DNA of 17,295 nt from NCBI GenBank assembly GCA_002345845.1, contig DDWF01000265.1:1-17295 (forward strand), read 5' to 3'. The translations under genes and the position numbers were made by a program. This DNA is from Betaproteobacteria bacterium UBA2293. GTDB taxonomy: Bacteria; Pseudomonadota; Gammaproteobacteria; Burkholderiales; Rhodocyclaceae. Shown here piece after piece: positions 7,079 through 13,742 of the stretch. The notes under the pieces were generated by a model. The model saw only the letters and a list, made by a program, of their open reading frames with translations. It did no database searches and was not told where the DNA came from. Each line of letters starts with the position of its first letter. The stretch's first letter is position 1.

Positions 7079-10000
7079 CAGCGCACCTCGCGAACAATGA
7101 TGTAGGCCAGCACCACCGGCTCGCCCTTGGCGCCAGGCATGAAGTCGACGGTAAGCACTCCGTCCGCTCCGACCGTGACTTCGCCCTGGTGGGACCAGCT
7201 CAGTTTCTTGCTGCTCTCCTTGGTGACCGCGATCTCGAGGGGGCTTCCCTGGACGGCGACGCGACCCATGCTTTCGGTCCAGAAGTCGGTTCCGCCCATC
7301 TCGATGTGATAGCGCCCGGCCCCGGTCTTCACCCGCACAGTGCCGGAAATATGCACCTCCGGGCATCCTTTGCCGCCATGATGCCGCGGTTCGGAAGTCG
7401 CCGTGATGCGCGTGCCGCGCGTGTAGCCATAGCCCTTTTCATCACGGAATTCTCCGCCGACGAAGCCCTCGGCCGCACCCCGGAAACACAAACGGGCGAT
7501 CACCCCGGGATCCCAGACGGTAGTGGTCTGGCTGGCAACGGCGCGCCGGCCGGCGCTATCGGTGGCCAACAGTGACACCTCGCGCTTGCCGGGGGCCAAC
7601 CGGAGCGTGTCGCGCACCTGCCGCGAGACGCTCGCCCCGTCCACTTGCCATTCATGAGCGGTGATCAAACCCTCGCGCGCCAAGGTGGCGCTGCCATCCA
7701 CGGCGAGTGGCGCCCGATCCTTGCCCACGGGCATGGCGAGCACCGGCGGAATCACAAATGACGGCACCGGATCCTTGGCCCGGCGATCCATGGCCTGCAT
7801 CAGGTAAGGGAGGCCCTGTCCGGTCCACGCAAACATCGACAGTTTGTTGTCGAAGCGCGTGATCGCGCTCCCGCGCGCCCAATCCCGGCGATTCGCTGTC
7901 ACGCCAAGCTTGTCGGCCTGCTCGACGGCATAACGCAGGAAGGCTGGGTCACCGGTATGGCGATAGGCAAACGCCATCAACCGGTAGTGGCAGAACTGCG
8001 CCTCCCAGGTGCCGGTCCGCTGCTTCACCGTGTCGCGGGCGAACTGGACCAGGGCCTGGATCACATCCTTGCGCCCGGTCAGATCGGCCAACTCCATCAA
8101 CGAGTAGGCGGCGCCGAAATTCTGAAAGAAGAAGATCGTCGGAGCGCCCGACAGGGGCTCGGCCGGGAGCGTGCGATTGACGTCCTTGCGGAAATTCCAT
8201 AGCCCGCCGTGAATATGGCCAAACTTGTCGAAGTGCTTGACCTGGAAATCGAGATAGCCCTTCAAGGCGTCACGATAGACATCCTCGCCGGTAGCCTCCC
8301 AGAAGAAGCTCAGGTAACCGAGACCAGATGAGTGTTCCTTGTCATACGAATGGATGCTCTCCCAGTGTGCGTCCATTCCCATCCGTAGCAGATCCAGGGT
8401 CCGCAGGTCTCCGGTCAGAAAGTAGCCCAGGCGGAATCCGTGTGGCGCCGCCCCGCGAATGCCCACGTAACCGTCACCCCAGTGATTCACGTTGTGCCGG
8501 TGACCATGCATCTTGACCTTGCGGTTGCCCTTGTAGTCGGTGCTGTTGATCAGGTCGACCTCCTGGGCATGCCGGGTCATGGCCAGTGCCGCATCCAGAT
8601 AATCCCGTCGCCCCGTCCGCATGAACTGCTCGTACAGAAGCATGTCGATCAGCGCTTCGTTGTTGGCCCAGCCCCAGCGTCCGGCCAGCCGCGCCCAGCC
8701 GCCGCGCCCGTTCGGCACCTGCTGCAGATCCCCGTAGTCGTAGATACCCAACCAGGACCACAGCTCACGGTGGTACAGGAAGTAGTCGATCCCGTCGGCA
8801 ATCAGGTTTTCCCACTGCCGATACCGGGCACCATCGGCCTGCCTGAACGCCCCCGCCGCCTCACTGCCGGCATACCAGGCCGGTGGGGCCTTCAGCAGGG
8901 CCGGTTGCAGCAGGTTGCGGGCAACGGCAGCGCTTTCGGCGACATCGGCGTCGCCCGCGTGGAAGTAAAAGAACATCTCATGGGTGCGCGCCACCCCCTG
9001 CGCCGTCCCCTGGCCGAAGGAGGAGGACTCGCCATCGCCATACTGGCGCGCGTAGCGGCGGGTATCGAGGAGGCGGGCACGCTTCGGCCACAGCCCTATC
9101 GTCAACTCCCCATCCTCTAAGCTCAAGGCCTTCGCATACGTTTCGCGCATGTTGCGCACACCAAAGGTCACCCCGCCTGTGCTGCCGCGCACATCGATCC
9201 AGCCATCGGCGGTGCCCGCCATCCCGTGGATCCGCTCACGTCCGCCAGCCGCAGCGACATAAATCTCCGCAGCATGCGGGTTGTCCTGGTAGATACCCGC
9301 GCCACTCCCCGCGGGCGGTACCTTCACCACCTTGCCGTCGGCGCCGATCGAGATCGTCGTCGCCCCCTCGACCGGCAGCGGTACGCTCAAACTGAGCTCA
9401 CGAACCATCTCCCGATCTGGATTGCCCTCGAACACGTAGGAATGCTGCACCTCGACATATGACTGCCCGGCATACACCGTGTAGCGTATCCAGAACTCGC
9501 AGCCTTCGTTGCGGTAGGCTTCGCCGCGCCCCAAGCCGAGGCTGTCATAGCGGTAGCGCCCCCGGACCAGCAGGTGCGCGGACAGCGGCCCCTCGCGCTC
9601 GACCGTGATTGCCTCGATCTGCGCACGCGATGGCACCGCTTTCCCGCCTTCTGCGTGAAAGGCATAGGGGGGATACGCCGCGGGCGAAGGCAGCGCCAGG
9701 AGATCCATCCGGTTGGCACGCTCGCGCCCCTTGCCACCACGCATCAGCGGCTTCACGCTACCCGGCGGTCCGTACCAGAGATTGCCGAACAATTCGCCCG
9801 ACTTCCTCTCCAGGCTGAAGCGCAAGGGCCCGGTATCGACGCTGAGCCCTTCCGCGGTGCGGGTGATCAGCAGTTTGTCGCGGGGCAATGCCCGGCGCCC
9901 GGGCCGGGGGCCATACTCGAGCCGAAGCGGGGAGGTAGCCGTTGCTGCATCGCTCAGCAGGGTGACGAGCACCCACTTCAGGCTGCGGTCCGGCCATACC

Positions 10001-11364
10001 GCCAGCGTGTCCATCTGTGCGGGAATCTCGCGTCCTTCACCGTCGACCACGCGCAACTGATCGGACGAGCTCAGGACACCGCGTGGAAACGGCACGCCCC
10101 CGCGGGCGGGCAACGGCACGCTTCGCCGATCGGCAGCCCGATCGATGTCGAGCGCCAACCATCCGTCGCCGACGGCAGCGCCTGCGGCCTCCTTGCCCTT
10201 GCCACCGGGATACGGCGTCGCCAGCACATTGGCCTCCCAGCCGCGCGCCGGCATTGCCTCCAGTTCACGCAGTCGGTCGCCTATCAATTCCGATGCCAGG
10301 CGAGGATCGCGCAGCGACGAGCGTACCGGTGACAGCGTTCGCGCAAGTGCCTGCTCCGACGCCGCCAGTTGTTCGTCGACCGCTTTCGAATATTGCGCCC
10401 CCTTCCCCGCGAGCGCCGCCACCTCCAGGCGGAAGAACTGCAAGCCGACCCCCTTGAGCTCGATCCGTTCAGGCAGGTCGGCATGCATCGGCAGTGGCCG
10501 CACCCGGGGGCTCCAGGCAAAGATCCCGAGATTCGCCGGCAGACCGGCTCCCGCCAGTTCCAGGGGGGCTGCTGCGGCAGGCTCGATCGCCATGGCGCGC
10601 ATGCCATGACGATCGTCGCGCATGAAGAAGCTCAGCGTTTTCGGCGGCACCGCACCTTCAAGCGTCGTCACCGGGCCGGAATCCTCCGACCAGGACAACC
10701 AGTTGCGCCAATACCATGGCGACTCCACCAGATGCCCGCCCAACTGCCAGACGAACGGCTGATAGGCGGAAGTCGGGCGCGCGCTGTTGCGGAAATCACC
10801 CGTGCTCATGCTGCGCCGCCCGGCTGGCGGATCGAGTGGATCGAACACACCGTAGACGCGGAGCGAGGCCTCAGCGAGCGACAAGCCGGAAACGTTGCGC
10901 AAGGGGGCAAACGAAAAATCGATACTCAACGCTGCACTGTTCCGCGTGCCCCGTACCACGATCTCAAACGGCGTCGCGCCGTGACCGTCGAAGCGGAGTC
11001 TGCCCTCGATCACCGCGGTCAGTCCGTCCACCGCCACCCGGCCGACCTCTGCCTTGCCCGCGATCATGCGCCCGCTGGAGACACCATCGCCTGGCGCCAC
11101 CGGACCGGCGATATAGGAAACAAGAATTCCCGGGTCGCCGGCTGGCTGCTTGACGATCAGTTCATCGTCGGCATACACCCCGTCGCCGTTGCGGTCGAAA
11201 TGAACCGTATCGATGAAGCCCGCCCCGCTCTGGGACATACCGACTCTGATCACGCCGGTGTCGATGACATGTTTCCCGGCAATACTCGTCGCCGGATAGC
11301 CAAGTACGCCAAACAGCAGGAAAAGGCAGCGAAACATGATTACAGCATGATTGAGTGAGTTCAT
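7078..11364 (-). CDS. Secreted exo-rhamnogalacturonan lyase-like (PcRGLX/YetA-like) multidomain protein
   Basis: A 1428-residue exported protein, probably acting on a polysaccharide outside the cytoplasm. ATG 11364 has AGGAG five bases upstream; a hydrophobic segment (10-27) ends at a likely cleavage site near SIA/GK (residue 29). Residues about 410-475 resemble the N-terminal domain of PcRGLX/YetA-like lyases (VPFPRGVL, LRVVDGEGREIPAQ, VWPDRSLKWVLV). Residues 500-800 resemble the following beta domain (DTGPLRFSLER, YTVYAGQSYVEVQHSYVFEG). Residues 820-1190 look like an alpha/alpha toroid with a His-rich stretch (HGHRHNVNHWGDGYVGIRG, 953-971). About 1215-1285 is PKD/Ig-like (EWQVDGASV), and 1286-1428 resembles a galactose-binding-like module. 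Residues 33-330 look like an extra copy of the central beta domain. It is the first gene of a pair with the kelch protein. The fold assignment is moderate; substrate and catalytic residues are unknown, and a hydrolase or non-catalytic role remains possible. Confidence 0.8.
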   Translation of the reverse strand: MNSLNHAVIMFRCLFLLFGVLGYPATSIAGKHVIDTGVIRVGMSQSGAGFIDTVHFDRNGDGVYADDELIVKQPAGDPGILVSYIAGPVAPGDGVSSGRMIAGKAEVGRVAVDGLTAVIEGRLRFDGHGATPFEIVVRGTRNSAALSIDFSFAPLRNVSGLSLAEASLRVYGVFDPLDPPAGRRSMSTGDFRNSARPTSAYQPFVWQLGGHLVESPWYWRNWLSWSEDSGPVTTLEGAVPPKTLSFFMRDDRHGMRAMAIEPAAAAPLELAGAGLPANLGIFAWSPRVRPLPMHADLPERIELKGVGLQFFRLEVAALAGKGAQYSKAVDEQLAASEQALARTLSPVRSSLRDPRLASELIGDRLRELEAMPARGWEANVLATPYPGGKGKEAAGAAVGDGWLALDIDRAADRRSVPLPARGGVPFPRGVLSSSDQLRVVDGEGREIPAQMDTLAVWPDRSLKWVLVTLLSDAATATSPLRLEYGPRPGRRALPRDKLLITRTAEGLSVDTGPLRFSLERKSGELFGNLWYGPPGSVKPLMRGGKGRERANRMDLLALPSPAAYPPYAFHAEGGKAVPSRAQIEAITVEREGPLSAHLLVRGRYRYDSLGLGRGEAYRNEGCEFWIRYTVYAGQSYVEVQHSYVFEGNPDREMVRELSLSVPLPVEGATTISIGADGKVVKVPPAGSGAGIYQDNPHAAEIYVAAAGGRERIHGMAGTADGWIDVRGSTGGVTFGVRNMRETYAKALSLEDGELTIGLWPKRARLLDTRRYARQYGDGESSSFGQGTAQGVARTHEMFFYFHAGDADVAESAAVARNLLQPALLKAPPAWYAGSEAAGAFRQADGARYRQWENLIADGIDYFLYHRELWSWLGIYDYGDLQQVPNGRGGWARLAGRWGWANNEALIDMLLYEQFMRTGRRDYLDAALAMTRHAQEVDLINSTDYKGNRKVKMHGHRHNVNHWGDGYVGIRGAAPHGFRLGYFLTGDLRTLDLLRMGMDAHWESIHSYDKEHSSGLGYLSFFWEATGEDVYRDALKGYLDFQVKHFDKFGHIHGGLWNFRKDVNRTLPAEPLSGAPTIFFFQNFGAAYSLMELADLTGRKDVIQALVQFARDTVKQRTGTWEAQFCHYRLMAFAYRHTGDPAFLRYAVEQADKLGVTANRRDWARGSAITRFDNKLSMFAWTGQGLPYLMQAMDRRAKDPVPSFVIPPVLAMPVGKDRAPLAVDGSATLAREGLITAHEWQVDGASVSRQVRDTLRLAPGKREVSLLATDSAGRRAVASQTTTVWDPGVIARLCFRGAAEGFVGGEFRDEKGYGYTRGTRITATSEPRHHGGKGCPEVHISGTVRVKTGAGRYHIEMGGTDFWTESMGRVAVQGSPLEIAVTKESSKKLSWSHQGEVTVGADGVLTVDFMPGAKGEPVVLAYIIVREVR

Positions 11365-11659
11365 CTCTTCTCCTGGCTCATGGCCTGAATTAGACCGGAC
11401 ATGGGCAATGAATTCGTGCGTGCTTCCACCGGCACTATTTCACACGGACCCACGATTGCCGGGAAAATTCAATCCTCATGCTTGCTGGGCATTCTGCATT
11501 CTTGCCGCTGTCCGACGGGCAAATTCGCCATGAGCCCGCTGACACATCCGGGCAGGCGTCCGCCTTTCTCACAAGGCCGTCGCGCTTCGCTTGGTTCGCC
11601 GTGATCAACTTGCGGCAGGACTTCGACCCACAAGAGTACGTCCGTGCCGAGCGCACGAG
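11365..11659. other. Intergenic region upstream of the lyase-like operon
   Basis: About 295 bases separate the lyase-like gene from the left copy of the icmF-end repeat. The minus-strand promoter of the lyase-like operon must lie here. A TCTAAT hexamer at about 11388-11393 (minus strand) is a weak -10 candidate without a good -35. Short open frames exist on both strands, but none has a credible ribosome binding site or recognisable protein sequence. Confidence 0.5.
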
Positions 11660-11693
11660 AAAACGGCGGAGTACATGCCCCGCCGCTGTTTTT
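11660..11693. terminator. Degenerate copy of the bidirectional terminator
   Basis: The arms CGGCGGAG (11664-11671) and CCCCGCCG (11678-11685) enclose TACATG, with AAAA before and TTTTT after. One base (A at 11670) breaks the pairing seen in the right-hand copy at 16865-16886. The hairpin may still work in either direction and would separate the lyase-like operon promoter from the chimeric fragment to its right. Confidence 0.6.
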
Positions 11694-11801
11694 GCCCCTC
11701 CACCCTTGCGGGTTCGGGTTGCTGTTCGCCCATGATGGAAGTCCTTACATGCTGCGCCGGCACTCACCGCCGACTTCGTGGAGGGCGCTGCTGATCTGGC
11801 C
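11660..11801. repeat. Direct repeat, left copy: terminator plus icmF 3' end
   Basis: These 142 bases match 16861-17001 in the same orientation with about a dozen mismatches and one single-base gap, roughly 91% identity by eye. The match starts at the AAAACGGCGG of the terminator, runs through the spacer with the CACCCTTGCGGGTTC block, and ends at CTGATCTGGCC inside the coding end of icmF. Both edges are sharp. The two copies flank the whole TetR-RND operon, about 5.2 kb apart. The right copy belongs to the intact gene end, so this left copy is the displaced one. Confidence 0.9.
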
Positions 11802-12008
11802 CTGCATGTCGTCGATGAAGTAGTAGCCGCGGCCCTCAGAAAAACGCGCTGGGCGCGGGGCCTCGACGATCACGCGCTTGCCCTCGACCGCCGGGAGGCG
11901 GACAGATTCCCGGGCGTGAATGCCTTCGACGATCGGGAAAACGCTATCGACCTGATCGATCAGACTGCGCCGGACAGACCTCCAGCCAAACATTTGAATC
12001 CTGAACAT
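11745..12008 (-). pseudogene. Chimeric fragment: Cache-type sensor remnant joined to an icmF 3' end
   Basis: An 87-codon minus-strand frame has two unrelated parts. The last 18 codons (GQISSALHEVGGECRRSM) are a slightly changed copy of the C-terminus of the mutase at 16945-17295 (GQISSALYEVGGQYRRSM). The first part contains PARFSEGRGYYFIDDMQG, which resembles the RF-x-x-GRGYYF-x-x-D strand-turn motif of Cache-type extracellular sensor domains in kinases and diguanylate cyclases. The preceding residues look like real coding sequence, but neither a complete sensor nor a complete mutase is present. The join at DDMQ/GQIS coincides with the edge of the nucleotide repeat. A good ribosome binding site was not seen at ATG 12008. 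The mutase tail is certain; the Cache reading is moderate. Confidence 0.6.
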
Positions 12009-12014
12009 GCGGGC

Positions 12015-12043
12015 TTGACCGGTGCTGTCATCGGCATTAACTT
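12015..12043 (+). promoter_or_regulatory. Candidate sigma-70 promoter of the TetR-RND operon
   Basis: TTGACC (12015-12020) matches the -35 consensus at five of six positions and is followed after 17 bases by TAACTT (12038-12043), a weak -10. The start of transcription would fall inside the palindrome at 12042-12059, the expected arrangement for a repressor-controlled promoter. The -10 is poor, so the exact promoter is uncertain. Confidence 0.45.
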
Positions 12044-12059
12044 ACCGACCGGTCAGTAA
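12042..12059. promoter_or_regulatory. TetR-type operator palindrome
   Basis: TTACCGACCGGTCAGTAA is an 18-base palindrome with only one unmatched position pair, centred on ACCGGT between 12050 and 12051. It lies 17 bases before the start of the TetR gene and overlaps the end of the candidate promoter. Sites of this kind (TTAC-GACCGGTC-GTAA) are typical of TetR-family repressors that control their own efflux operon. Binding of the adjacent regulator is inferred from position and symmetry. Confidence 0.8.
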
Positions 12060-12075
12060 TTAACAGGTCGCATCG

Positions 12076-12723
12076 ATGACTTCCCCTTCCCGCCCCGAAA
12101 CACGCCAACGTCGCCCGGACGCACGCCCCGGCGAATTGATGACGGCTGCCCTGCAGGTTTTTGCCGAGCGTGGCTTCGCCGCCACACGACTGGACGAGGT
12201 CGCGCGCCGCGCCGGCGTCTCGAAAGGCACGGTCTATCTCTATTTCGACAGCAAGGAAGCGCTGTTCAAAGCCGCTGTCGCATCGGCCGTCGCCCCGGCG
12301 CTGGAGGCCGGCGAGGCGATCGCCGCCGACCCGGAACAGCCGCCCGCCGAGGCCCTGCGTGCCTTCGTTTTCTGGTGGTGGGAACAGATCGGGGCCAGCG
12401 ATATCGGCGCCCTGCCCAAGCTGCTGGTCGCCGAGGTCGGCAATTTCCCGGAACTCGGCCGCTGGTTCCACGACAACCTGATCCTGCGCGGCAAGCGTGC
12501 TGCCGCCCGCATCATCGCCCGCGGCATCGAATCCGGCGAATTCCGCCCGGTAGACCCCATGGCGGCAGCGCGCATCGTCTTCGCCCAAATGTTTTCCTAC
12601 GTACTCTGGCGCCGCGCCTTCGGCCCGGCGATCCCCGACCTGCCCGAGCCCGAGGCCTATTTCAACCTCGCCCTTGACCTGCTGACCCACGGCCTGGTCG
12701 ACACCAAGGAGTCGATCCAATGA
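12076..12723 (+). CDS. TetR/AcrR-family transcriptional repressor of the efflux operon
   Basis: A 215-residue one-component repressor, expected to bind the palindrome just upstream and release it on binding a drug-like or toxic ligand. The N-terminal TetR DNA-binding domain covers about 20-66: LMTAALQVFAERGFAATRLD, then the helix-turn-helix EVARRAGVSKGTVYLYF with the family-typical VSKGT-Y-YF-SKE recognition helix (48-61). The ligand domain (about 85-200) includes LPKLLVAEVGNFPELGRWF and resembles the AefR-like C-terminal group. ATG 12076 has only a weak AGG upstream; the next in-frame ATG (12139) would cut into the first helix. The stop overlaps the adaptor start by ATGA, so the repressor is co-transcribed with the pump and controls itself as well. 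The ligand cannot be predicted. Confidence 0.94.
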   Translation: MTSPSRPETRQRRPDARPGELMTAALQVFAERGFAATRLDEVARRAGVSKGTVYLYFDSKEALFKAAVASAVAPALEAGEAIAADPEQPPAEALRAFVFWWWEQIGASDIGALPKLLVAEVGNFPELGRWFHDNLILRGKRAAARIIARGIESGEFRPVDPMAAARIVFAQMFSYVLWRRAFGPAIPDLPEPEAYFNLALDLLTHGLVDTKESIQ

Positions 12724-13742
12724 TGCGCATCCTGCTGGCCACCCTGCCCCTCCTCCTCGTCGGTTGCGGCGACAAGTCACCGGTCGCCGACGCCGCCGCA
12801 CCGCCAGCCAAGCTGGTCAAGGCATTCCGGGTAAACGACAGCGATAGCGCCGGCGAACGCCGCTTCAGTGGCGAGATACGGGCGCGCACCGAGACCCTCC
12901 TCGGCTTCCGTGTCGGCGGCAAGATGACCGAAAGACTGGTCGATGCCGGTGCGCGCATCAAGACCGGCCAACCGCTGGCCCGCCTCGACCCGGCCGATGC
13001 CCGGCTGGCCGCCAGCCAGGCCGACGCCAATGCCGCGCTCGCCAGCGCCGACCTGAAGCGCAACCGGGAACTGCGCGAGAAGAATTTCATCTCGCAGGCC
13101 GCGCTCGATGCCCGCGAAACGGCGGCCCGTGCCACCGAGGCACAGGCGCAACTGACGCGCAACCAGGCGGCATACACCACCCTGACGGCCGATGCTGCCG
13201 GCGTCGTCGCGGCCGTCCTCGCCGAGCCCGGCCAGGTGCTGGCAGCGGGTCAGGGCGTGCTGCGCGTTGCCCGTGACGGTGAGCGCGAAGTTGCCATCGC
13301 CCTGCCGGAAGCGGAACTGGCCCGCGTCCGGATCGGCAGCCCGGCTATGGTGACGCTGTGGGCCGATGGCCGGAGCTGGCCAGGCAAGGTGCGCGAGATA
13401 TCGCCGGCGGCCGATCCGGCCACCCGCACCTTTGCCACCCGGATCACGCTGATCGGCGCCGACCCCGACCTGGCGCTCGGCCTGTCGGCGTCGGTCAGCT
13501 TTCCCCTGTCAGGGGCGGCGGTCCTCATCGTCCCGCCGGCGGCGCTCTACCAGCAGGATGGCCAGCCGGCTGTCTGGGTGATCGGCGCTGACGGCGCAGT
13601 GCAGTTGCGCGCCATCGAGATAGCCGCCTATCGCGACGATGGGGTCGTCGTGCGCAGCGGCCTCGCCAAAGGCGAAACCATCGTTGCCGCTGGCGCCTTC
13701 AAGCTGTCGGCCGGAGAAAAAGTGCGGATTGCCGGCCAATGA
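12720..13742 (+). CDS. RND efflux periplasmic adaptor lipoprotein (membrane fusion protein)
   Basis: This 340-residue protein links an inner-membrane RND pump to an outer-membrane channel. It starts MMRILLATLPLLLVGCGDKS; LVGC is a lipobox, so Cys16 should be lipidated and anchor the protein to the inner membrane. A split lipoyl/barrel-sandwich domain is visible (GFRVGGKMTERLVDAGARIKTG at about 62-83, then ADAAGVVAAVLAEPGQVLAAGQ after the hairpin) with a short alpha-hairpin between the halves (about 90-150, rich in Ala, Arg and Glu). Beta-barrel and membrane-proximal domains follow (VPPAALYQQDGQPAVWVI). AAGGAG at 12706-12711 lies eight bases before ATG 12720; ATG 12723 would remove one residue. 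It overlaps the TetR stop and the pump start by four bases each. The short hairpin fits the smaller adaptors of HAE1-like pumps. Confidence 0.93.
   Translation: MMRILLATLPLLLVGCGDKSPVADAAAPPAKLVKAFRVNDSDSAGERRFSGEIRARTETLLGFRVGGKMTERLVDAGARIKTGQPLARLDPADARLAASQADANAALASADLKRNRELREKNFISQAALDARETAARATEAQAQLTRNQAAYTTLTADAAGVVAAVLAEPGQVLAAGQGVLRVARDGEREVAIALPEAELARVRIGSPAMVTLWADGRSWPGKVREISPAADPATRTFATRITLIGADPDLALGLSASVSFPLSGAAVLIVPPAALYQQDGQPAVWVIGADGAVQLRAIEIAAYRDDGVVVRSGLAKGETIVAAGAFKLSAGEKVRIAGQ

Noticed and set aside
7079..7366. An upstream extension of the kelch protein to a start at 7366
   Set aside because: The added 96 residues lie out of frame within the lyase-like gene and read as non-protein. 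ATG 7078 has a ribosome binding site, the usual stop/start overlap and an immediate signal peptide.
11435..11767. A 110-codon minus-strand open frame across the left repeat
   Set aside because: It crosses the terminator hairpin and the icmF-end repeat in the wrong frame, has no good ribosome binding site and no recognisable sequence.
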